From positions 3,010,501 through 3,074,500 of the forward strand of contig NZ_OY781365.1 of NCBI RefSeq assembly GCF_963676815.1: DNA of 64,000 bases, read 5' to 3'. Position 1 is the first letter of the stretch; every line of letters begins with the position of its first letter. Both the position numbers and the translations under genes were made by a program. The notes beneath the pieces are model-generated. The model was not told the DNA's origin. It saw nothing but the letters and a program-made list of their open reading frames with translations, and did not search any database. Below are positions 9,901-17,406 of the stretch, piece by piece. This DNA comes from an uncultured Draconibacterium sp. (GTDB lineage Bacteria > Bacteroidota > Bacteroidia > Bacteroidales > Prolixibacteraceae).

Positions 9901-10670
9901 TCGATCCATGGGGAAGTAATATGGTTGGTTGGGATCGGCTAACGCCGGGACTGGGCAGAAGTATTGATAACCAGTTGCGCACTTTGGGAATGCGTGATTT
10001 GGAGCAAGGACTAGACGATTATGAGTTGCTGCAGGTAAAGGATAATGAGCTGGTTTTAAAAATGGATGTATTTGCCAACTCCAGTCTCGATCCGGCAAGG
10101 CGAAAAGACCAATGGTTTTATTATTCTGCATTCGAGCAAAAACAAACCTGGACATTTTCTGCCGACGGTAGCATTAAATTGGAGCAGGAAGTTATCCCGC
10201 ACGGACCAATGCCGGATATGTTACAAAAGGTAGGTTTGCAGTTTCAATTGCCAAAAAGTTTTAATCGCGTGCAATATTATGGTCGTGGTCCATTTGAAAA
10301 CTACCCAGACCGTAAAACCGGGGCAAAAGTCGGTTTGTATCATTCAACTGCCGACTCAATGTATGTGCCTTATATTATACCACAGGAGTATGGTAACCGT
10401 AGCGATGTGCGTTGGCTAAAAGTACATAACAACGACGATCATGGGTTACTAATAAATGGAGACCAACTGTTGAATTTTAGCCTGCATAAATACACCACCG
10501 ACAACCTGTCGCGGGCCATGTACACCTACCAGTTAAAGGAGGCGCCAAATACTATTCTAAATGTGGATTACGAAGTGTCGGGCGTTGGAGGTACTGCTAT
10601 TCGTCAGTTACGGAAGTACCGGGTATTGCCCGATGTCAAAAAGTATACGATTACAATTAAGCCGTTTTAA
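6918..10670 (+). CDS. GH2 beta-galactosidase-like enzyme with inserted LamG-like domain
   Basis: A secreted glycoside hydrolase of family 2, 1250 residues with a signal peptide at about 1-18. Order of parts: jelly-roll sugar-binding domain (about 45-230), immunoglobulin-like domain (about 235-345), TIM barrel (about 350-600), a LamG/concanavalin-like domain (about 602-790), and a C-terminal beta-galactosidase small-chain domain (about 955-1245). The acid/base is E470 in WSAGNESGSG, and E540 in MDEYLAATGNGLGG is the likely nucleophile. An ordinary beta-galactosidase of this type has about 1000-1050 residues, and the extra length is the LamG-like insert between the barrel and the C-terminal part. 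Substrate is probably a galactoside of an algal or host glycan, but GH2 also holds other activities. The stop directly abuts the convergent queG stop. Confidence 0.9.
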   Translation: MIRSVFILFLFSSFRLVAQPNDWQNPTVFEKGQNAPHAFHIPYASADDAIQNLPRKCENYQLLNGQWKFKWVETPQQVPEDFWQPDLNTTAWDEIKVPSNWQMEGYGHPKFRNVAISFENDPPNIPDYYNPTGCYKKKFTVPENWEDKEVMLRFEGIKSASYIWVNGHQVGYNQGGFEPAEFNLTPFIKKGENDLAIQVIRFSDGSYLENQDMWRLSGIFRDVKLYAQPKTFIHDHYVVTDFDENYEDATLTVETHIQNQLPEVETGEFTVDVYDLEGRSILKNGTMKQTFEVDSMGNTKVQLSTVVVDPPQWSAEFPNLFIMLVQLKNANGKVTEAFTQKIGFREVEYNDKILTVNGVPVKLNGVNSHMHHPEHGQAVPLETLKQDLLLMKQFNINCVRTCHYPPTPEYIQMADELGIYIFDEVGDEAHNNIWLSEKAEWTEMYRDRSRKLVYRDRNHPAVIVWSAGNESGSGQNINEVIKTGKAIDPSRPAWMYGGNTFHIPFEDLVGPRYWLPVDYKNLAQGKVLPANDKRASFMDEYLAATGNGLGGMDEYWEYIWKFPRLTGGAIWDWISPGIKTPRWILPDLSEEKNDGQIMGRPMFQQGVYGWGLEFPGHDDWVEFYRDPGLDITGNQLTIDFWVKPSEILQPNVFIAKGAHGYGIQMADLETLEFYVQGDKRISTKAKVDTNFYENWHRVTGIYNGSQLQLYIDNSRVATTSFSGNISSTPFPLCIGREAETQDQGEHSGRLSKMVIDDVRVFNRAVNINNIENENDGLVLHLNFEEDEKDGDFYAVGLGGRTYGIIWPDRSVQPEINQIKRSGQPVKIEAVDIENGVLKITNRHHFKNLNELEGFWQIKVDGESSQRGFFDCDIPTGTTGEITIDYRRPRIESTTECLLEVSFILKDDLNWAPKGHEIAWEQFKVPVDFYFVDEEINNKKVTATEDENFIHINGSNFSYSIDNKTGEFVSLKYNGTEYLEGGPEFMVWRAPTANDIDPWGSNMVGWDRLTPGLGRSIDNQLRTLGMRDLEQGLDDYELLQVKDNELVLKMDVFANSSLDPARRKDQWFYYSAFEQKQTWTFSADGSIKLEQEVIPHGPMPDMLQKVGLQFQLPKSFNRVQYYGRGPFENYPDRKTGAKVGLYHSTADSMYVPYIIPQEYGNRSDVRWLKVHNNDDHGLLINGDQLLNFSLHKYTTDNLSRAMYTYQLKEAPNTILNVDYEVSGVGGTAIRQLRKYRVLPDVKKYTITIKPF

Positions 10671-11606
10671 TTATTGGTTTTGGCGCTTTGCGTCATCGTT
10701 TAAAAAACTCAGGTTGCGTTGCAATCCCTTATAACCGGTGCGTTTAACCGCCGAGTTTTTAAAAAGCGCGTTAAACAGCGGGCGTTCCATATTCTCCCAA
10801 TCCTGTTTTTGCAGTGTTAAAAGTTTAGGATGAGGTTTTAAGCCTGCTTCGTTATGTGGCTCCGATTTTAAATTCCAGGGGCACACATCCTGGCAAATAT
10901 CGCAGCCAAATACCCGATTTTCAAACTGACCTTTTAAATTGGTATCCATTTCACCCCGTACTTCAATGGTTTGATACGAAATACATTTCCGTGCATCAAC
11001 TACGCGGTCGGCAACAATAGCTTTTGTTGGGCAGGCATCGATACATTTTGTGCATCGCCCGCAATGGTCGCGCACCAGTTTTGGGGCGTCATAAGGTAGC
11101 TCAATATCGATAATTAGTTCGCCAATAAAAAAGAAACTACCATGGTGCGGAGAAATTAAGTTACTGTTTTTTCCAACCCAGCCGAGACCTGCTTTTCGCG
11201 CCCATGCACGCTCTAAAACCGGAGCAGAATCAACAAATGGTCGGCCAGAACAAGGCGCAATTTCTTCCTGAATGAACTTGAGCAGCTCTTTCAGTTTGTC
11301 TTTCATTACAAAATGATAATCAGTGCCGTAAGCATATTTCGAAAGCACCGGCGCCGTTTGATCTTCCTGCGTTGATTTGGGGAAATAGTTTAGCAGCACA
11401 ATAATAATTGTTTTAGCATTTTCAACCAGCAACGACGGATCTAAACGTTTATCTATGTTGCGATTCATATAACCCATTTCACCGTGCATCTCGTTACCGA
11501 GCCATGTTTTCAGGTGCGTTTCTTCTTCCTCCAAAAAGGAAACGGGAAGTAGGGCAGAATCGAGAAATCCGAGCGATTGTATTTTTTGTTTTAGTTGCTG
11601 CAGCAT
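10671..11606 (-). CDS. queG: epoxyqueuosine reductase QueG
   Basis: Catalyses the last step of queuosine synthesis, reduction of epoxyqueuosine in the tRNA wobble position, using cobalamin and two [4Fe-4S] clusters in the cytoplasm. The ATG at 11604-11606 gives a 311-residue protein with the usual N-terminus (MLQQLKQKIQSLGF); a longer frame adds 23 unlikely residues. Visible motifs: VDSAPVLERAWA (126-137) around the catalytic Asp, cluster motif CGRCTKCIDACP (182-193) and second cluster motif CDICQDVCP (235-243). It ends with no gap to the convergent GH2 gene. Identification is firm. Confidence 0.95.
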   Translation of the reverse strand: MLQQLKQKIQSLGFLDSALLPVSFLEEEETHLKTWLGNEMHGEMGYMNRNIDKRLDPSLLVENAKTIIIVLLNYFPKSTQEDQTAPVLSKYAYGTDYHFVMKDKLKELLKFIQEEIAPCSGRPFVDSAPVLERAWARKAGLGWVGKNSNLISPHHGSFFFIGELIIDIELPYDAPKLVRDHCGRCTKCIDACPTKAIVADRVVDARKCISYQTIEVRGEMDTNLKGQFENRVFGCDICQDVCPWNLKSEPHNEAGLKPHPKLLTLQKQDWENMERPLFNALFKNSAVKRTGYKGLQRNLSFLNDDAKRQNQ

Positions 11607-11752
11607 GTTTTTATTGTTGTGGTGCAAATTAATACAATCAGTCAACACAAAAAAATGAAGAGCAGATCTTCTCATACCTGTCGGTTTGGCTGATGGGACC
11701 TTCAGCTAATTGCCCAAAGCGATTGCCCAGAATGCCTAAACACAAAAAACAC

Positions 11753-11783
11753 TTTGCTAATTCCGAATATTTTTCTCACTTTG
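11753..11783 (+). promoter_or_regulatory. promoter of the LruC lipoprotein gene
   Basis: TTTG (11753-11756), 19-base spacer, TCACTTTG (11776-11783). One base departs from the Bacteroidota -7 consensus TAnnTTTG. The expected start lies near 11790, about 25 bases before the ATG. Confidence 0.45.
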
Positions 11784-11814
11784 AATCATAATACAAACCA
11801 TTTAAGGCTGCACA

Positions 11815-12966
11815 ATGAGAAAATGCCTGATATTACTATTGTTTGTAGCCCTCGAAGGATGTTTTGTAGACCCGGTGAAAGACCCGGATCCATTGCCATA
11901 TGATAGCTTTTTCGAGCTTGAAGTACCTGCTGATTTTAATTGGTCGTGTATAAACCAGCCTCATATCATCGTTAATTTTAAGCACAACGGAGCCATAACT
12001 ACAGCTCTCGATAATACCTTGGTTGAACTATACGATAATGCAAATAATCTGCTTGATTTATTAACCATACAAAATGGTTTGGTTGATCTGAATCCTATAA
12101 TTCCTGCAACGGTTGACATGTTAAAACTAAAAGTAATGGCAACCGGAGAATCCGTTCAGATTGATGCCGGAGCTTCAACTGTAGATTATATTGTTGAGAA
12201 TATTTCGGCTAAAGTCGTGCCGAAAATGGGAAATGCAGGCATTGAAATACAAGGCTCTTCAACATATTCGTTGTTTGAGAACTCGTGGCCTCTAAAAGAC
12301 GATTTTGATTTTAACGATGTTGTGGTAAAAACCACGTGCCGGTGGCAACGTAATGCAGAAAACTTTATAACAGAAATAGCCGTTGTTTGCAATATTGAAG
12401 CCATTGATGTGTCGTTGGATTGGGGTTTGGGATTTGAGTTGTTCGGATTAGAGGGCCATGAAATCTATTATTTGGGCGATGTGATGAGAAGTGTAAACGA
12501 AGCCGAAAAAGATGAAAACGTAAAAAATGGTATCGTTGCTGTTTCAAGTCTAAAGGAGTTGGAAGTGGGTACCACCGAGTTTCGCATTACCCTGAACGAG
12601 AATGAACTAAAGAATTTTCTTTTTATACCTTATTTATTCAGGTTGAATAATAATGGCATTCAGATTAGGCCATTTGGTGCACCTCCAACGCAAGCCCAAG
12701 ATATGGGTTTGTTTAGTTTTTACGATGATGCTTCTCCAACTGCATGGCGATGGGACCAGGGCAGTAAATTTGCTTATCCGTTAAGTGGCGAAGCGGCTTT
12801 TTTCAGATCGGCGGAGAATTATCCATGGGCAATCCAGTTTATTTTTGATGGCACTTTTCAATCCTGTCGTGAAGGAATTTCTATTGTCAGCGATTATCCA
12901 ACTTTTCAGGATTGGGCGGAGTCGGGAGGTAAAAGTGCGAAAGACTGGTATAATCATCCTTTATAA
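11815..12966 (+). CDS. LruC-domain (DUF4842-like) lipoprotein
   Basis: A 383-residue lipoprotein of unknown function. The signal ends in lipobox LEGC (Cys16). A beta-rich region of about 110 residues precedes the LruC-type segment SWPLKDDFDFNDVVVKT (about 160-176), whose Asp-rich DFDFNDVV is the family hallmark and may bind calcium. The C-terminal part continues with long beta strands and aromatic residues to a short tail ending NHPL. LruC proteins are common surface lipoproteins in Bacteroidota and some Leptospira and Vibrio; their role is not established. Nothing nearby suggests an operon: an unrelated convergent pair lies upstream and ppx follows after 89 bp. Confidence 0.82.
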   Translation: MRKCLILLLFVALEGCFVDPVKDPDPLPYDSFFELEVPADFNWSCINQPHIIVNFKHNGAITTALDNTLVELYDNANNLLDLLTIQNGLVDLNPIIPATVDMLKLKVMATGESVQIDAGASTVDYIVENISAKVVPKMGNAGIEIQGSSTYSLFENSWPLKDDFDFNDVVVKTTCRWQRNAENFITEIAVVCNIEAIDVSLDWGLGFELFGLEGHEIYYLGDVMRSVNEAEKDENVKNGIVAVSSLKELEVGTTEFRITLNENELKNFLFIPYLFRLNNNGIQIRPFGAPPTQAQDMGLFSFYDDASPTAWRWDQGSKFAYPLSGEAAFFRSAENYPWAIQFIFDGTFQSCREGISIVSDYPTFQDWAESGGKSAKDWYNHPL

Positions 12967-13055
12967 AAATTCGATAAATTATTTCAGAACGGCACGATTC
13001 CTTGCCTGATATTCCAACGTTTTTTATTCTTTTGATATTCGAAAAATTAAAAATT

Positions 13056-13970
13056 ATGCGCATCGCTGTTATCGATTTGGGGACAAATACCTGTAATTTA
13101 CTGCTCGCCGAAATGAATGGTAAACAGTACAAAATCCTGCATCAGAGTAAAGAAATGGTGAAGTTGGGCGATGGAAAAATTAGGGACAACCAGATTAGCG
13201 ATGAGGCTATTTTTAGAACAATAGCGGCATTTCGGGTGCATAACGAAATAATGGAAACTTTTGGTGTTGATGAAATAAAAGTATTTGCAACCTCGGCGGT
13301 GCGCACTGCCGATAATAAAGCTGAATTTGTAGCGGCAATTGAAAAGGTTTGTGCTTGTTCTGTTGAAGTTATTTCGGGAGAGCGTGAAGCTGAATTGATT
13401 TTTAAAGGTGTTTTGCTGGCGTTCCGAAATATTGAATTCCTTTCTGTAATTCTTGATATTGGTGGCGGTAGCAACGAGCTGATATTAACGCATAAAGATG
13501 CAATTCTTTGGAAAGAAAGCCGGCCAACCGGAATGTCACGGGTCATTAACTCGTTTGATCTTTCTGATCCGATAAGCGATGAACAAGTCCGTGAACTTCA
13601 AAAATATTTTGCCGACGAACATCAAACTGCAATTCAGAATTGTACAAAAAAGAGTGTTGGCACTTTAATTGGCTGTTCAGGTGCTTTTGATACAATTGCC
13701 GACATGTTGGATGAGGTAAATCCTGGCGAAAAACAGCGTGTAACACAAGTTATATCGCTGGAGGAGTTTTATGTTGTTTACGAAAAATTGCTGCAATCTA
13801 CCCGCGACGAGCGTCTGCAAATGAAAGGGATGGATTATGTGCGTGTTGATTTAATTGTACCGGCAGTAATCTTAATTGAAACACTTATTTCTGCCATTGG
13901 AATAAAACAGATTGTACAAACTGATTTTGCTTTGCGCGAAGGGGTATTTTACGAATTGCTTGCTAAATAA
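13056..13970 (+). CDS. Ppx/GppA phosphatase family protein
   Basis: Exopolyphosphatase or pppGpp phosphohydrolase of the ASKHA fold. The ATG at 13056 is chosen because it places IDLGTNTCNLLL, the phosphate-1 loop, at the N-terminus as in the family; the longer frame from 13002 adds 18 unlikely residues. The second phosphate loop is ILDIGGGSNELI at about 135-146. At 304 residues it is the short form that lacks the C-terminal HD domain of E. coli Ppx. Its last 8 bases overlap the end of the convergent amrS gene. Polyphosphate and pppGpp activities cannot be separated from sequence. Confidence 0.88.
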   Translation: MRIAVIDLGTNTCNLLLAEMNGKQYKILHQSKEMVKLGDGKIRDNQISDEAIFRTIAAFRVHNEIMETFGVDEIKVFATSAVRTADNKAEFVAAIEKVCACSVEVISGEREAELIFKGVLLAFRNIEFLSVILDIGGGSNELILTHKDAILWKESRPTGMSRVINSFDLSDPISDEQVRELQKYFADEHQTAIQNCTKKSVGTLIGCSGAFDTIADMLDEVNPGEKQRVTQVISLEEFYVVYEKLLQSTRDERLQMKGMDYVRVDLIVPAVILIETLISAIGIKQIVQTDFALREGVFYELLAK

Positions 13971-14969
13971 TTATTGTTGCCGAGGAACCACACTTTTTGC
14001 AATTTCCTTCGGTATCAAGAGCTAAAATTTCGGTTTGGTAATGGTTTCTTGAAATAAGCGGCATATTGCAGTTGGCGCAGTACGTTGTTGATCGTTTTTC
14101 GTCGCTGACATTTCCCAAATAAACATGTTGCAATTTTTGTTTTGCCAGATCATACAACTCCGTTAATGTTTCTATTGGAGTGGCGGGTGCTTTTAATTTG
14201 TATTGAGGATAGTAGCGCGAAAGGTGCAACGGAACATTTTCTCCCAACTTGGTGGCTATCCAGTTTATCATCTTTTCAAATTCGGAGATTTCATCATTTA
14301 ATCCGGGAATAACCAGTGTGGTAATTTCAAGATGAGCCTGACTTTTGGCAATTTGTTTGAGTGTATCAAGCACTGGCTGCAATTTCCCTTTAGTGTATTT
14401 TTTGTAAAAGTCATTCGAAAAAGCTTTTAGATCGATGTTAAAAGCGTTTATAAAAGGCAATAGTTTTTGTAGTGGTTCCTTGTTGATATAACCGTTGGAA
14501 ACCACTACATTTTTTAATCCTTTTGAATGGGCCAGTTCAGCAGTGTCTAATAAAAACTCGTAAAAAGTAAAGGGTTCGTTGTAAGTATAAGCAATGCCAA
14601 TGTTGTTCCATGTTTTTAGTGCTTCCGTAACAATTTTTTTAGCGCTGATATTATGAAAGCCCGAGAACTCAGAAGCTTTGCATTGCGATATCCGGTGGTT
14701 TTGGCAAAACTACACTGCAGGTTACAACCCACTTCGCCTATTGATAAAATGTTTTTCCCGGTGTAAAAATGGTAAAGTGGCTTTTTTTCAATTGGATCGG
14801 AGCCAAGCGCTGCAACTTTATTGTAAACACCAGTAATTAAAGTGCCGCCGTGGTTGGTGCGCACTTTACAAATACCCGTTTGCCCGTCGGTTAATATGCA
14901 GTTCCACGGACAAAGCCCGCACTTTATTTGCCCGTTTGTAGATTTGCTATAGAATAAGGCCTCCTGCAT
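13963..14969 (-). pseudogene. amrS: amrS-type radical SAM protein, frameshifted in the cluster motif
   Basis: AmmeMemoRadiSam-system radical SAM enzyme (AmrS family), read in two frames. The N-terminal part (14969 down to about 14706) has ...CGLCPWNC... and GEVGCNLQCSF, then runs into unrelated sequence and a stop at 14616. The other frame is open from there to the stop at 13963 and carries VSNGYINKEP, LVIPGLNDE and a C-terminal CANC / CKKC zinc-like motif. Adding one A to the four-A run at 14706-14709 (one T on the coding strand) restores CNLQCSFCQNHRIS, that is the CxxxCxxC motif, and a single frame of 335 residues, the normal family length. No other lesion is seen. Either a true recent mutation or a homopolymer sequencing error. 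Neither amrA nor amrB is in the window. Confidence 0.9.
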
Positions 14970-15029
14970 TTCGTGTTTCCAAACTTTTTCTAAAGTTACG
15001 AAAGGAAAGCGAGAGTGGTTTCTTAAGCG

Positions 15030-15830
15030 CTATTCAATTTTTGATCCAAGTTTTTTTATTGCCTTGTGCATGTCGTCCATTTGTTTCATCAACACACTTA
15101 TGTCCGACTCGGGTTCAGGGATGCAGGTATTTAGGTAGCATACAAATTTCCACACTTCCGTAACTTCTCCAATTGGTAAGTTGTAAGGTTCAAATGTTTT
15201 GTTTAGCGAAATCAATTTCAGCGATCGCTCGGTGGCGATATTATTCTGAACCACCTTAAAAACAATTCCTTCGTCGCGGGTAACAATTATATAAGCATCG
15301 TTGCTTTTAATGTTGTAGAAATCCTGTAGAAATTCGCCGATTACGATTGATCCGGCGGCTATTGGCAACATCGAGTCGCCTTCGATGGTAAAGGCTCTGT
15401 ATTTTTTGTCTTTCGAGAGAAATGGCAGTTGAAAAACCGGCAACTTTCCAATGTATTCGGGGTCGGCAAAACAGTTAACATAACCGGCTTTGGCTTTTTC
15501 GTTCACAAACTCAATATTATCGTTGTTGTCCGAATCTACGGTTGTGGCAATCACCCGCAGTTTTGTTCCACGGATAAAAACATCAAAACCATTTTGCAAA
15601 TCGGTAAACTGACTTTCTGAAAGTTGGTGCAAATTCACATTAATTAGTGTGTCAATTGCAATCCCATAGTATTTTGAAAAAGCTTGGAGATGCGATACTG
15701 TGGGTTGACTGATTTCATTTTCGAGTGCGTTAACAGTGGTTCGTTTTAACTCCAATGCAACAGCTACCTCGTTTTGTGTGCGCTTTTTTCGATTGCGTAA
15801 CAGCTTGATATTCTTGCTGAAGAAATTCAT
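15030..15830 (-). CDS. HTH (XRE) - S24 peptidase repressor, LexA/CI-like
   Basis: A 266-residue self-cleaving-type repressor. Residues 5-62 form a Cro/CI helix-turn-helix (RTQNEVAVALELKRTTVNAL). After a linker, the C-terminal domain is a LexA/UmuD-like S24 peptidase: Ser153 in GDSMLP and Lys192 in GIVFKVV form the Ser-Lys pair. A candidate cleavage bond Ala115-Gly116 (KAKAGYV) lies 37 residues before Ser153; the corresponding spacing in LexA is 35, and the Ser-Lys spacing is 39 against 37. It is transcribed away from the radical-SAM/DUF4130 genes across a 251-bp region holding a palindrome, so it probably represses itself, those genes, or both, with release on DNA damage. Regulation is inference; fold and catalytic residues are seen. 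Confidence 0.88.
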   Translation of the reverse strand: MNFFSKNIKLLRNRKKRTQNEVAVALELKRTTVNALENEISQPTVSHLQAFSKYYGIAIDTLINVNLHQLSESQFTDLQNGFDVFIRGTKLRVIATTVDSDNNDNIEFVNEKAKAGYVNCFADPEYIGKLPVFQLPFLSKDKKYRAFTIEGDSMLPIAAGSIVIGEFLQDFYNIKSNDAYIIVTRDEGIVFKVVQNNIATERSLKLISLNKTFEPYNLPIGEVTEVWKFVCYLNTCIPEPESDISVLMKQMDDMHKAIKKLGSKIE

Positions 15831-15897
15831 AGTGTTAAAAATGATTTTTTCAAAAGTAAAAAATATTCTTGCAGTTTAAAAAGAAATGATTAATTTA

Positions 15898-15936
15898 TTA
15901 TCGACTCAAATGATAATAATATTATCAATAGGATAA
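15898..15936. promoter_or_regulatory. operator-like GATAA/TTATC array
   Basis: TTATC 15898-15902, GATAA 15912-15916, TTATC 15922-15926 and GATAA 15932-15936. The last three are spaced exactly 10 bases apart, one helical turn. The central pair forms the palindrome TGATAAT-aat-ATTATCA (15911-15927). It lies between the divergent repressor and radical-SAM genes, 68 bases before the repressor start, the expected place for a CI/LexA-type operator. Confidence 0.5.
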
Positions 15937-16006
15937 AAATAATTTAGTTCAACATATTTCCTTAATGTTCCTAAATGTTTAAACCCAAAGTGAACTGAGG
16001 TTCCTA

Positions 16007-16037
16007 ATCCCTGGTATAAATGCCGGGGATTTTTTTT
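16007..16037 (+). terminator. terminator-like hairpin in the leader of the radical-SAM gene
   Basis: Stem ATCCCTGG (16007-16014) pairs with CCGGGGAT (16023-16030, one G-U pair), loop TATAAATG, then eight T to 16037. It points toward the radical-SAM gene and ends 44 bases before its ATG. No plus-strand gene ends nearby, so it may be an attenuator. Confidence 0.6.
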
Positions 16038-16081
16038 GAGCAAGAAGGATGACTTTAATAACCAAAAATTGCAGTAAAATT

Positions 16082-17371
16082 ATGAACGACTCTGTACATG
16101 AAAAACTGAAAATATTATCCGATGCTGCAAAATACGATGTTTCGTGTGCATCGAGCGGGAGTAGCCGGGCCAACAGCAGTAAAGGAATTGGTAATGGTGT
16201 GGCGTGCGGCATTTGCCACAGTTTTACCGAAGACGGGCGTTGTGTAAGCCTGTTTAAAATACTAATGACTAACAATTGTATTTATGATTGTGCGTATTGT
16301 ATAAATCGCCGCACCAACGATCGTCCGCGTGCCACTTTTACGGCGCAGGAAATTGTTGATCTCACCATTGGGTTTTATCGCCGTAATTATATCGAGGGAT
16401 TGTTTTTGAGTTCGGGGGTGATTAAAAATCCCGATTACACCATGGAGCGAATGGTGCTGGTAGCTAAAAAACTCCGCAAAGAAGAGAATTATAATGGCTA
16501 CATTCATTTGAAAGCGATTCCCGGAGCAAGTAGTGAATTGATTCACGAGGCCGGAGTTTGGGCCGACCGTTTAAGTGTAAACATGGAAATCCCGACCGAA
16601 CCGAACCTGAAAAAGCTGGCACCGGAAAAAAACTATCCGGATATTGTTACGCCCATGGGGCAAATCCGCGATTCGATTCTTGTAGCAAAAGAGGAACGTC
16701 AAAAGTACCGAAAGGCACCGCGTTTTGCTCCGGCCGGACAAAGTACGCAATTGATTGTTGGAGCAACACCCGAAACCGACAGGCAGATTATTCTGTTGTC
16801 ATCGGGATTGTATAAAAAGCAGAACCTGAAACGCGTGTATTTTTCGGGTTACCTTCCGGTGAACAGTTACGATGAGCGTCTACCTGCTGTTAACCGGCCG
16901 CCGTTGGTGCGTGAAAACCGACTGTATCAAAGCGACTGGCTGATGCGTTTTTATCATTTTAAGGCTGAGGAGATTTTGAGCGAAGATCAGCCTTTTCTGG
17001 ATTTGGATTTGGACCCAAAACTGGGGTTTGCGCTCCGAAATATGCACCTGTTTCCGGTGGATATTAACCGTGCAGACTACGAAATGATCCTTCGTATTCC
17101 CGGAGTTGGAGTGCAGTCGGCACAGAAAATTATTCTGGCACGAAAACACCGCCGGCTAAATTCGCTGCATCTTAAAAAGCTTGGAATAGTTATGAAACGT
17201 GCCAAGTACTTTATCACATGCAATGAACTTCCTTCGCCGGGAATGGGGTGGGAGCCCAAACGATTGAGACATAAACTGCTGTGCGAAATGAATTCAAAAT
17301 ATAAAAAGTCATTAGACACGCAGTTGAAGCTATTTGGCGATTTTAAACCGGTGCTGCCAACGTTGCATTAG
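16082..17371 (+). CDS. putative DNA modification/repair radical SAM protein
   Basis: A 429-residue radical SAM protein of the type annotated as putative DNA modification/repair (TIGR03916-like). The ATG at 16082 fits the family start MNDSVHEKLKILSDAAKYD. The SAM cluster motif is CIYDCAYC (C66, C70, C73). Just before it are further cysteines, C42, C45 and C54 (ACGICHSF...GRC), which could hold a second cluster. The C-terminal part has a helix-hairpin-helix motif (VDINRADYEMILRIPGVGVQ, about 325-344), a DNA-binding element. The partner DUF4130 gene follows after 35 bp, the pairing known for this family, which is linked to uracil-DNA-glycosylase-like proteins in other genomes. A LexA-like repressor is divergent upstream. 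The reaction is not known. Confidence 0.9.
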   Translation: MNDSVHEKLKILSDAAKYDVSCASSGSSRANSSKGIGNGVACGICHSFTEDGRCVSLFKILMTNNCIYDCAYCINRRTNDRPRATFTAQEIVDLTIGFYRRNYIEGLFLSSGVIKNPDYTMERMVLVAKKLRKEENYNGYIHLKAIPGASSELIHEAGVWADRLSVNMEIPTEPNLKKLAPEKNYPDIVTPMGQIRDSILVAKEERQKYRKAPRFAPAGQSTQLIVGATPETDRQIILLSSGLYKKQNLKRVYFSGYLPVNSYDERLPAVNRPPLVRENRLYQSDWLMRFYHFKAEEILSEDQPFLDLDLDPKLGFALRNMHLFPVDINRADYEMILRIPGVGVQSAQKIILARKHRRLNSLHLKKLGIVMKRAKYFITCNELPSPGMGWEPKRLRHKLLCEMNSKYKKSLDTQLKLFGDFKPVLPTLH

Positions 17372-17406
17372 TTGCAGAATCTAATTACAATATCAAGTAT
17401 CCAGTA

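Noticed and set aside
14616..14709. Programmed frameshift in amrS
   Set aside because: No slippery heptamer plus stimulatory structure is seen, and the shift falls in an invariant active-site motif; mutation or sequencing error is simpler.
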